From the NCBI RefSeq assembly GCF_933775445.1, contig NC_065874.1, positions 14,217,001 to 14,281,000 on the forward strand: 64,000 nucleotides of DNA, given 5' to 3'. The notes beneath the pieces were generated by a model. It was given only the letters and a program-made list of their open reading frames with translations. It was not told the origin of the DNA and did not search any database. This document shows, piece by piece, positions 54,395 to 64,000 of the stretch (the stretch's first letter is position 1; the number at the start of each line of letters is the position of its first letter). Both the position numbers and the translations under genes were made by a program. This DNA comes from Argentina anserina (taxonomy: Eukaryota > Streptophyta > Magnoliopsida > Rosales > Rosaceae).

Positions 54395-57300
54395 TTATGC
54401 ATCTGGTCCTAAACTATAGTGACAAGGTTAATGTAGTATCCAGACTAAAAAAACTACTAATGTAGTACCCAAACTTAGATTTCGCTATTAACGTGACGCT
54501 TGAGACCATTTTCAGTCACGGCGCCAACATTTTGGTCACGTGTCGCCACACTTGTCTTAAAAAAGTAATTACTGAATTACCTTAACAAAAAGTTTTGAAG
54601 TAATGTCAAAATAGTACCTAAACTCACAATTCTTTATCAATGTGACGCTGAAGACCTTTTTTATTACAAAAGCCCTTTTTTTGTCACGTGTAGTTCTCAT
54701 GCTCATAGAAAAAGTAATTACTGAAATGACTTTAATGTTAATTAGAAACTGCACACACACTATGGGTGTGGGAGTGAGAAAGTTGGTGGGTATTAAGTGA
54801 GTGAATTTGTGTTCTCCTAGTTTTTTTCCATATATAAGAAATAATATTTCTTTTCATTTTCTATTTTTCATCATCATATCCCTGGTTGTTTTTTTTGTGA
54901 GAGTTTGTGAAAATGGGCATATATGGAAGTTCACAATTTGGTGAAACTTAGGCTGCTTGCTTTATAGTAGTACAGATGAAGGCGTAAGTTCCGTTGCAAC
55001 TGAAATAAGACTTTTTCACATCTCAAAAAAATATTCCTTTCCAATTTTGAGATTCGAAGTCAAATCGTGGCTCCCAATCTATGAGAGAAAGATTTTAGAA
55101 GCTCCGGTTTTGATTCGAAATCAAAACTGGAATCAATGGTTGTGGTGATTAATATCTCCGTCTGGGAACCGACCCCGATGCTCTACATTTTTATCTTCTT
55201 CGCTTGGCTCGATCTTGATAGGCGTTAATTAAAACGTCTATCATAAACCCTGTAAAACATCATCGTTAGTATAGAATAAGCATAGATCGTTCAGTCCGGG
55301 GAATTGAATGGAACTCTAAACTTTTAGTGTTAACAAATAATTGGGGTTTGAGATTGATTTAACTACTAAAATAAAACCTAAATTATTATTTACATGATCG
55401 ACTTCTCTTTAACAAACTTAAACCAAATTTACCATTACACCACATAATTACAAGTTCGAACCTATCATGCATTCTAATTCGACCAATTACATATTTTTTT
55501 AGACACCAATACAATTAGAGCCTTAGAGGATCATCTAATCATGCAAGATTTCATTTAACATTTAGATTGACTTAGGGCCTAATTAAAATTTGTATAAATC
55601 AAACAAGATTACATTTAAACATCAAATCTTTGTTGGAGACATGTTTCATGTCTGGCGTCACCCACCATGGTTTCACATGCAAATTTCTAGAATTTTTATC
55701 ACTTTTAATCAACACAAACCGAACCTACTTAGGGCATGATTCGATTTGTGTCAATATGGTTGATGAATCTAGCACTCAAACACAATCTTAGGGACTGCAT
55801 TCAAGCACTAACTTCATATGCACATATCTGAAAATTATCTAAAAGTATGAGAAAGATGATTGGAACACAACAATAGAAATACAAACTCAATAATTATTGG
55901 AAACCATCAATTTGACAAAGATCCAAAAATCCAATAAAACAATCTGAAAATTTCGATTCTTAATACAAAACAATAATCTCACACAAACATCATACTACAA
56001 TCTTCATAGACAAAATATTGTAGAAAATCAAAAACGAAAAAACTCATGGAGATGAGTTGCGAGAATCACACGTTGTAGGAACCTTGGATGTGTGTCTTCA
56101 ATGGTGATTTCGGTGGAGATGAAATTGGTATATGGGGGAGAACGGCTTACTGTTTTGGTGAGGGATGTTTGAGGTAATATTTTGGTAGAGTTTTGGCTCT
56201 TGACTACAAATAAGAAGTGATATTATTTGAGAGGTAAAGCCATGTATATATAGAGGAAAGAATAAGGGTAGACTTTGTTTGAACTTGCCTCTTTCTTCCT
56301 ATTATAATGTCATGTTTTAATCCATTAAATCATGTCATGCTTTATTCATTAAATTATGCCATGTTTTATTCCCTAAATCATGCCATGTTTTATTCCCTAA
56401 ATCATGTCATTTTTTATTCCCTAAATCATGTCATGTTTTATTCCCTAAATCATGTCATTTTTTATTCCCTAAATGATCATCTTCTAGCTTTTAGGTTGCA
56501 TATGCATGGCTTCATCTCTCTTCTTTTAACTTAATTAATCTTCACATTTATTTCTTCCTTCTTCTTTTCTTCTTCCCACGGAAAGGACTCCATCTCTTAA
56601 TTTTCTCCACTTTTTTTTATCTCTTCTATTTAATTGTTGCATGACTTGTTGATGATAGGACTCCATGTGCATGACTTCTCCTTGTTTTCCTCTAGTATTA
56701 TCTCTTAAATCCAATATGAAAATAAGAAAATAAAATCATAAGTAAGAGATAATTAGTTTCGAAACCTAACAAGGATTCCTAGTGCAAGAATGACTCTCAA
56801 ATATCGCCAATGCGACCAAAATGTAGAAAGTTGAAGACTCCTAATCCAACTAGGTTTCCTAGTCCTACAAGGATTCCTACTCAAACTATGACTCTAGACT
56901 AATTCTGCGTTTTTAACTCATGTAAGGCACAAAAATGCATTCAATACTGTCCAAGACTCTTACTACGACTCAATGACTCAATATTATAACAATAAGGGCT
57001 AAGAAAAGTATAAATGGAGGTAAAAACATGTTAAGAACGTCGCACAAAGTGCTCCTATCAGATCTTCTCCATTCTCTTCTTCACATATGCCTCACTTATC
57101 GTCTACAGTACTACCTTCGCCACCAAACTACGTTATTGTTCGACTTCATCGTTGGTGATGATCACGTACTACTTGAAGAGCGAGAGAGGTCGGCGTCAGA
57201 CCGTCTCCACTTGAAGAGCTTGAACTTAAGATTGACGATGACTAGTCTTGAAGGAAAATAGAAAATTCGAGGATGAGATAGCACCCTGAGGAAAATGATC

Positions 57301-57600
57301 TTTGATAACACGTTGATAAGGAATTACGAGTTTAGGTACTACACTGGTAATTTTCCAAGTCTAGGTACTACTTTGACCGTACCACAAGAGTTTGTGAATT
57401 TATGCTGAAATTTTTTGTTAAAGTAATTCCAGTATTTACCTTTTTAAAAAGGCACGTGCGCGACACATGACCAATATGACGGCGCCGTTACGGAAAATGG
57501 TCTCATGCATCACGTTGATAGTGAAATCTGTGTTTGGGTACCACTACCACGTTAGTAGTTTTTTGGGTTTAGATACTACATTGACTTTGCCACCATAATT
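54395..57600. mobile_element. Probable long-TIR element (about 3.2 kb)
   Basis: The left arm (about 54395-54740) and right arm (about 57290-57600) are imperfect inverted copies: GACAAGGTTAATGTAGTAT against ATACTACATTGACTTTGCC, GAGACCATTTTC against GAAAATGGTCTC, and CGGCGCC on both sides. The layout is that of a Mutator-like element. I could not define exact ends or a target duplication, and the arms have diverged. The interior holds no transposase and no gene I recognise, only small frames such as 54957-55148. Confidence 0.55.
56309..56476 (+). repeat. 24-bp tandem repeat, about seven copies
   Basis: Successive 24-base units of the form TCATG(C/T)CATGTTTTATTCC followed by CTAAA. The inner copies are nearly identical; the first two and the last are degraded. 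The length is a multiple of three, so the array forms an open frame, but the encoded YSLNHVMF-like repeat has no coding support. Confidence 0.9.
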
Positions 57601-57604
57601 TATT

Positions 57605-59040
57605 ACATGATGTAGAAATTTTTTCTTCAATAAATTATAAAGTTTTGAGAATTTTATAAATCTAGAGATTTTCATTATGTCTCATTTTCTATATAATAGA
57701 TAATGGTTTACATGAGCTGTTTGAGACAAAATATAGTGTTTTCCTCTAAAATATATATAATTTTGGTTTTACAACAGCTGTTGGAGTCTTGAAGATGTTC
57801 TTACGGGTAGTTGGACTAATTTTCTCTCCAAGTTGATACACTTTTCATTTGGAATTTTTTTGGTTGCTCATTTTGTTTCATGCACTGTCTAAAATGCGGC
57901 TGCCTAGACCGCCTAGGTGCTAGGAGGCGGGTCACCACCACATTTTTTGCCTATTCGATCATTCGTGGTGTTTAAGAGATTTAGCGGTCGCTTAGGCAGT
58001 CCTAGGTGGTCCACGTCATTTCTCGGCAGTCTGTGGCAGTCAAAATCAGTGGACTTTTAGAAATAAAAAAAATTAAAGCGCAGTGGAAGTAAAAGAACTT
58101 CATGATGAAGATTTTATCTCGGATGATGACACGGAAGATTATGAAAGAAAAATGGATATTGAGTTTGAGTTTGATACCGAAGAAATTAGTGAACGATTTC
58201 GAGAAGAAAAACTTGAGATTTAGTTTTGTATTTGTTTAAATATTTTTATATGGACTTTAAACTTAAGTAATTTTGAGTTTAGACTATTTTAAAAATTAAT
58301 ATTGAGCATTATTTTACACATAAATAGTTTATATATATGTATAAAAATAAATAAATATTTAATAATTTGAATTCGCCTAGACGCTAGAAGGTAGTTGTCT
58401 ATTTGCATACCGCGTAACGCTTTTTCGAACCTTGGTTTCACGTTGACAACTCCAAAATTCTAAGATTTATACTTGTATTTAATTTAATTTTCTGATTGTG
58501 AATGGGAGTTGAAGCCATGTGAAAGCAAAAAGAAAGGTGAATTGGAAAACAACATAAATCAAGTTGTGATATTTGTTATTTGAGTTTTGTTTATCCCATA
58601 GCTAATAGATATAATACATGTATGGGTTTTGGATTGAAAGTTGAACTTTATATACATATATGGGTATTTGTATTGCAAAGCAAAAGATAAGATTATATAA
58701 AACCCAATCAATTTTAATCAATAGAAGAAGAACACGATTGCTTAAGTGGGTTTTCAAATCGCCAAAATGGCTAAATAGTATTTGACATTTTCGCCATTCT
58801 AAATTTCCGTATCTCAAGTTTCAAAAATACCAAAATGATATCTCATGTTTTGATCCTAACACAACAATGGTATATGGAGCCGTTAGTTCTCTTACGGGGT
58901 CAGTCAACGAAAGGGTATATATGTAATCTTGGTGTTTCTTTTTTAATTTCGTATCAAATTAAGCTTTTATTGAAGAAAAATAAATATTTAATTAAGAAAC
59001 ACTTTAGCATCTTCCCAAATATTTATAGAACCCAAAAACG
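57605..59040. other. Repeat-rich intergenic DNA
   Basis: 57890-58440 begins with GCGGCTGCCTAGACCGCCTAGG-type words and ends with GCCTAGACGCTAG and CCGCGTAACGC, the composition of a common plant hAT-like repeat; the ends are not defined. 58750-58920 has CCAAAATG/TCTCATGTTT words like those of the long-TIR elements. No gene. Confidence 0.35.
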
Positions 59041-62000
59041 GCAATGGCTGGAATGCACCGTTACCTGAAAGAGCCCTTCTTTTGTCGTATTACGTGGCAC
59101 TCTGTGATTGGTTGGGACCAAAAAATTCACCCCACATGGGTTGCCTCGTCCTCAAACCTTGAATGGCTGTTTTCTGTCGGTGCGGCTTGTGTGAGCCGAC
59201 TGGAGCGGGGTAATAACTGGGATCGAGAACAGTGAGGTGTGAGGTGTGGGGGAGAAGATTTGGCTGTGGATTTAATCATTTTAAGAGTGAAGTGAAAACC
59301 TAGACCTAGAGATAGTTTCAGATATGGAATTGCGGAAGCCATGAATTACGACTGTGGGAGACGAGTGAGTAGGTGGCGCCACCGTCCCTGTTACCGGAAC
59401 CTCCTCACTTGTTACTTGGGCAAAAGCCGCCAGTGTCTCGGGATATCTTTCTTTAATTTTTCTCGACTCCACTGTGATCGGGGTCTCTATGTAAAGGTTA
59501 GTAAACTTATTGCTTTCATTGTTTGGTGTAGGCAAATACGAATTCGTTTACATTGAAGATCGTTATCCTCTGAGATGTGTTATAGTAATTGCATTCATGT
59601 AATGCTCTCCTCAACAACGATATTGGTGTATTTTCTATGGGTTACGAGATTTGTATTGATAATCGACAATGTTGTTATCCCTATGGCTTCTGGTTTTGGC
59701 CTTGAAGATGAATAGATGATTACAAATAACTAAAGAGATCAATCAAGGGTTTTTTTTTTACAGGTGAATCTCTCAGTTTTCTTCTAGCATTCAACTTTTA
59801 GCCTTTAGGCATCTGCATCTGAATTTGCTTCTGTCGTTTTAGGTTGATAATGACCTATGCATATTACTTCCTTCAAACCTACTGGTTTGCCATATCAAGA
59901 CTTTTAACAAGTGTAATGCTTGCATCTACTTTTTGGTGTTTGAAATATAAAATGGAATTAAAACTAGTAGTCACAATGTAAAATCAAACTAGAACTTCCA
60001 CATTTATCAACTCCATTCGACTATCAACATTTGTTGTTCTATGTTGAAGTTGATCAGTTAGGAGCTGTCAAGTTAATAGCTGAATTTTCTAATCAGTTGT
60101 ATATCTCTGAAACAAAGCCAAGTATTGAAACTTTGTTTTACTCATCACCTTAATGTACATCATTAAATCTGTTACTTGCAATGTATCATCAAACTTAATT
60201 TACATTTTAATTATTATTGTTCTCTAAACGTCTTAACCATTCATTGGTACTATGTGCATATGCAGATTATTGGTACTATGTGCTTGTGTAGGCTATCATC
60301 TTCTGTAAGTGGATATTTTATTTTCTCTATTATAAGTCAACAGTTCAAATGGAAATATGATTTTAAGGGCATCCTTGGTATATTGATATGTATACTGTCA
60401 AAAGTTTACTGGGAATTTTTGGCAGGCTAATAATGAAGAACCATGGTGAATTTTCTTGTGCTTGTAATACATGTAGGTACTCTTCTATTATTTTAAATTG
60501 TGTTCTACGTACTATTTTTTCTCTATATGTGACATAAACTGTAACTTTTAGTACCAAGAACATATACTTGTTTCTGAACATGTTATTCCCCTAATATAGA
60601 GAAACTTATAGTTGATGCCAGGGTTAAGTGAGCAAAATTGAATTAATACAGGAGGTGACAATATATAAAATAGCAAGCCAGTAATCAAACAATTTCTTTA
60701 CATCAGTTTCTTCCAATCTCTTTCACATGTTTGTCAAGTATATCATGTTTGTAATTGTGCTTCATGGATTTATGATGTTATCAAAACTAACATGTTAATA
60801 TATCACACGTGGATTTCAGTGACCAATTCTGTTTGCCATGGTTGAATACTTATTCCCACATACAAAGTTAACTTGATAAAAATATATGTATTCATATTTT
60901 GCATTGACTGTATCTTATTTGTATATGTAGATTTCGAAATGGAAGAAGCATAAACTAGGCCATTGGACATAAATCACATAATGCCAGTGTCTTAGTATTA
61001 CAGGTCTAGCTCTCCACTTGTTCATGGTTTCCCAAGTGAGTTATAGGTGAACAGTTTCTTCTCAAAAAAAGTAATAGGTGAACAATTTTGCTAGTTTTTT
61101 GTCCTAGTGTATAACTCTCATTTGTGAGAGGAAAGTTTGATACACATGTTTCTCTTATTGTTTGGTCCATGAGATTTCAATTCCATCTTATTGATACGAT
61201 ACTGTAAGCTTTTAGTTTTGGAAGTAATAAACAATTTCCTTGTCAGTGAGTCAAAAATATGGCTTGCAAATTAGATATTTTCAAAATGCCTGGAAGAAGC
61301 CCCGTAAGGTGCTTGCTAGGTGCAGGCATTGCTGTAATGGTATTTATTTTTGTGTGATGGCATTTATTTATATATGCAAGGTTTGTTGTTTTCGCAATGT
61401 ATTAGATTGCAGTTTTTGATGAATTCTGGTAGCCTAGTTTTGATTGGAATAATGCAATTTGTATTAAATCATGAAATGTGAATAATAATGATGTTGAATC
61501 TGTTAGTGTATTGTGTTATACCTAATTCTCCCTATAACTGATTTCTTTTCATATCATCTTTTTCACTTTAATTTTATCTTTGAAATTTCAATTTCCAGTT
61601 GACACTCTCTATTTCATTGTGGCTTAACGAAATTGTACTTTATCCATATTAATTTTTATTCAAGTAATAAGTTTCTACAGCCATATCAGTTCATAGTTTG
61701 CCAAAGTATAAAAAATCAAACTTAGTAGTTGTCTAAACCTTAGTCAACCTGTTAGTAGTCCATTTACATCTATGCATATCTAAAAATTTACATTGTACAA
61801 TACTCCTGATGTATTGCATTTTCCAACAGGCACTCTATATCATTCCTAAAATTTAGGGCCTGATTGTATGAGAGTTGTTACTTAGGTTGGACAACTTTTA
61901 ACATAGCAAGATTTGATTATATATTGATTATAGTGCTTGTTCATAATGTATTGTGAAAAGTCGTGTTTATATGGCAGAAGTGAATGCATCATGAAAGAAC

Positions 62001-63158
62001 AAAGCAAAATTGGAAGACAATCAGACTGGAATTAAGAGTAATCAGAACTGAAAATTGAATTTTAATGATCCATTCAGAAGTAACATCAGTGTAATAAGTA
62101 ATTTATTATATTTATTGCCCAATTGTTAATTTTCTGTGTTATGGAAGTGCCATGCACAGTGTGAGGCATTCATTCTTCATGGATTGCACAATAACTGGTA
62201 AATTTATTGATATATTAAGCACATTACATAATAGCTTAAGCCTGGAGATTGAAGGAGATGCCCAAGATTACATCCAAAATCTTAGTATGTTTATATGTAA
62301 TCACTTAGTTTTGGAACTGCTTTTGATCATGTTAACTTTTATGCATATATGCAGTACCTTGATTCTACTCTCTAGCTAGTTTAGGTAGATTGCAAGTTTT
62401 TGTTTTAGCCAAGGATGTAATCAAAATTATTGTAGGTTTTTTTTATCATTATTGAAGCGGAAGTATTGTTGGATGTTTTTAGGTATGTGGAAATACATAA
62501 TGGAAATTAATTGATCTGTGCAATGTAAAGTTTATTTGATAGCTAGGTTTTGGTACAATTTTATGTTTGAACTATGTCGTCTTAATTGAATAGAGACGAC
62601 AACCACTTATATAACAAATATGTGACCTTTCAAAATGAGAGAGAATATCATATACAACAGATATGTGACGTTTCAAAATGAGAGAACTGCATAGATATGG
62701 CAGTCACTCATACAACTGACTCCTAATCTCTTATCGTGTCTTTTTTGCCCAATCTCGATCATCATTTCAAAATGAGATTTAAGAGTGTCATCTTCCGCTC
62801 TTTCATTGGCTATTGAAAGCACTGAAATAATTATCTGGTACTTATGTATTTAAACTTGTAAGTAGTTCTCCTACTCAGCATGAACCGATAATTTGCAGAA
62901 ATCAGTTGGACATTGTCAATAAGACCACCAAGTAAAAGAATAAATACCACAACACCAGTAAAACAATATAGGCGAAAGCAACAACAGACAATTGCACACA
63001 TTGGATCGCAATCAATATATTTAGTCAAGGGATTCATTCATGTTCTTCTTTGATAATGATTAATGACACCTTGCAGAAATCAGTTAGACATTGTTGGGAT
63101 ACCATGTCATATATCCGGCAAGACGACTAAATACCAGAGTAATCTAAACTACCTATGG
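59041..63158. other. Intergenic or intron-like DNA without a recognised gene
   Basis: About 4.1 kb of AT-rich sequence. 59050-59500 is less AT-rich, with overlapping open frames on both strands (plus 59341-59556; minus 59281-59535) and a donor-like AAAG|GTTAGT at 59497. It could be the first exon of an unidentified transcript, but I see no domain and do not call a gene. Confidence 0.35.
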
Positions 63159-63397
63159 TTAACCACTTGCGAGATTTTCCATTCCATTGAAGTGCACACT
63201 GACTAGGAGGTTTTGCATTCCCTGGGAACCACGGTATCCCGGAAGAAATGGAAACTGGTGAAGATTTTGCTGATATGGAATTGTGCTCGAGGGGCCAGCT
63301 TTATTGGCTTGTGGGATGTCACTTTCACCTCTACCTTCACCATCAGTTTCATCCTCTGCTAATGCCTCCGTGTGTAGTCTGAGTCTCACTCCAATCT
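63159..63397 (-). CDS. Possible terminal exon of an unidentified minus-strand gene
   Basis: An open stretch ending in a stop at 63159-63161, preceded on the minus strand by an acceptor-like TTTGAAATATAG|CAG near 63395-63400. The translated piece (RLRLHTEALAEDETDGEG..., then PSSTIPYQQNLHQFPFLPGY) is hydrophilic and of normal codon use, with an acidic then proline/glutamine-rich character like a nuclear-protein tail. I recognise no domain. Upstream exons would lie to the right, possibly beyond the window. It could equally be a chance frame. Confidence 0.35.
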
Positions 63398-63400
63398 GCT

Positions 63401-64000
63401 ATATTTCAAAGGGTTTCTTTAAAGTCTATCGTATATGCACACCTTTAGTTTTAAGGGTGAACCCACACGTAGAGCCTTTTCCAAAGATTAAAGACAACAA
63501 GACTATAATTGCATCATGATGTGTAAAAAAAGCATTCTTTTTCATTATATGTGTTCTTTATGCAATAAAGGTTTAGTTTCAAAGATATATCTAAATGTGT
63601 TCTTTGAATGCCTTTCCTACTGCTTAATACTTTATAGGGGGGATGTGAGGATTCAGATTGAGGTTGTTTTGTGGAAAGTGAAAAAAAAAATTAGTTACAT
63701 AACATTGACACAGTAAAGAACCCTCACATCTCCCATAATCCTCCATGTCAATAACAGAATATCCACACTATAATCCAGTCACACATTGTTGAAAAAACGG
63801 CTCTAAAAACCTACAATTCGAGAACTATAATGAGTACAATATACTTGTAGTAAAAATTCATAGATTCTGTAAGCCCACTTAATACCACCACCATCCCTAA
63901 CTACACCATATACTTCACATAATGCAAAAAATTTCTAGAAATATGTGACGGTGAACCTGCACATATATTAAAGTAAAATAAGATGATGAATAGATGTATC
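63401..64000. other. Intergenic or intronic DNA at the right edge
   Basis: AT-rich with no element ends or conserved coding sequence. If the minus-strand exon at 63159 is real, this would be its upstream intron. Confidence 0.3.

Noticed and set aside
59281..59556. Opposing frames at 59281-59535 (minus) and 59341-59556 (plus)
   Set aside because: They overlap each other, neither has a recognisable motif, and splice support is weak. Described as possible transcript start only.
1..64000. CRISPR arrays, rRNA or tRNA genes, bacterial-type operons
   Set aside because: No regularly spaced direct repeats with unique spacers and no rRNA-like blocks were seen. I could not scan tRNAs reliably by eye and therefore report none.

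Overview
This is a stretch of a plant nuclear genome, almost certainly from a eudicot. It is AT-rich, its spliced genes carry GT-AG introns, and it is full of LTR retrotransposons, CACTA, Mutator-like and hAT elements. The gene families present (plant mobile domain proteins, Ole e 1-like, thionin-like, autoinhibited Ca2+-ATPase) fit a woody or herbaceous rosid. I suspect Rosaceae, but nothing in the window proves it.

Layout. 119-6989: a complete Ty1/copia retrotransposon with near-identical 228-bp LTRs and a 5-bp target duplication, but badly broken gag and pol. 8308-44537: a plus-strand tandem array of single-exon plant mobile domain (PMD, MAIN-like) genes. Two copies are intact (20897-23149, 750 aa; 38098-40152, 684 aa). 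At least four are pseudogenes (8308, 30148, 34526 and the fused double copy at 41810-44537), and two are short fragments (about 16793 and 33160). Transposons have been inserted into the spaces of the array: a CACTA element at 10274-16585 carrying a nested gypsy-type solo LTR, further solo LTRs at 17547-19389 and 36661-37897, a truncated gypsy element at 23901-27087, and two long-TIR Mutator-like elements at 27925-30013, the second with a nested copia solo LTR. A small spliced gene for a secreted, cysteine-rich thionin-like protein (41025-41451) lies between two PMD copies.

47140-49830 is a degenerate plasma-membrane-type Ca2+-ATPase (ACA12/13-like) pseudogene that has lost its phosphorylation aspartate. 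50568-52399 (minus strand) is an intact two-exon Ole e 1-like extracellular protein gene. From 52.4 kb onward the window is mostly repeats: a copia solo LTR split by a hAT element (53414-54295), a possible 3.2-kb long-TIR element with an inner 24-bp tandem repeat, and low-complexity intergenic DNA. One possible minus-strand terminal exon lies at 63159-63397.

The genes do not form a pathway. The theme is birth and death of a PMD gene cluster in a transposon-dense region. PMD proteins such as MAIN and MAIL1 are known in Arabidopsis to act with the phosphatase PP7L in gene expression and transposon silencing, so an expanding, TE-invaded PMD array is the most interesting biological feature. Solo LTRs outnumber complete LTR elements five to one, indicating active LTR-LTR recombination.
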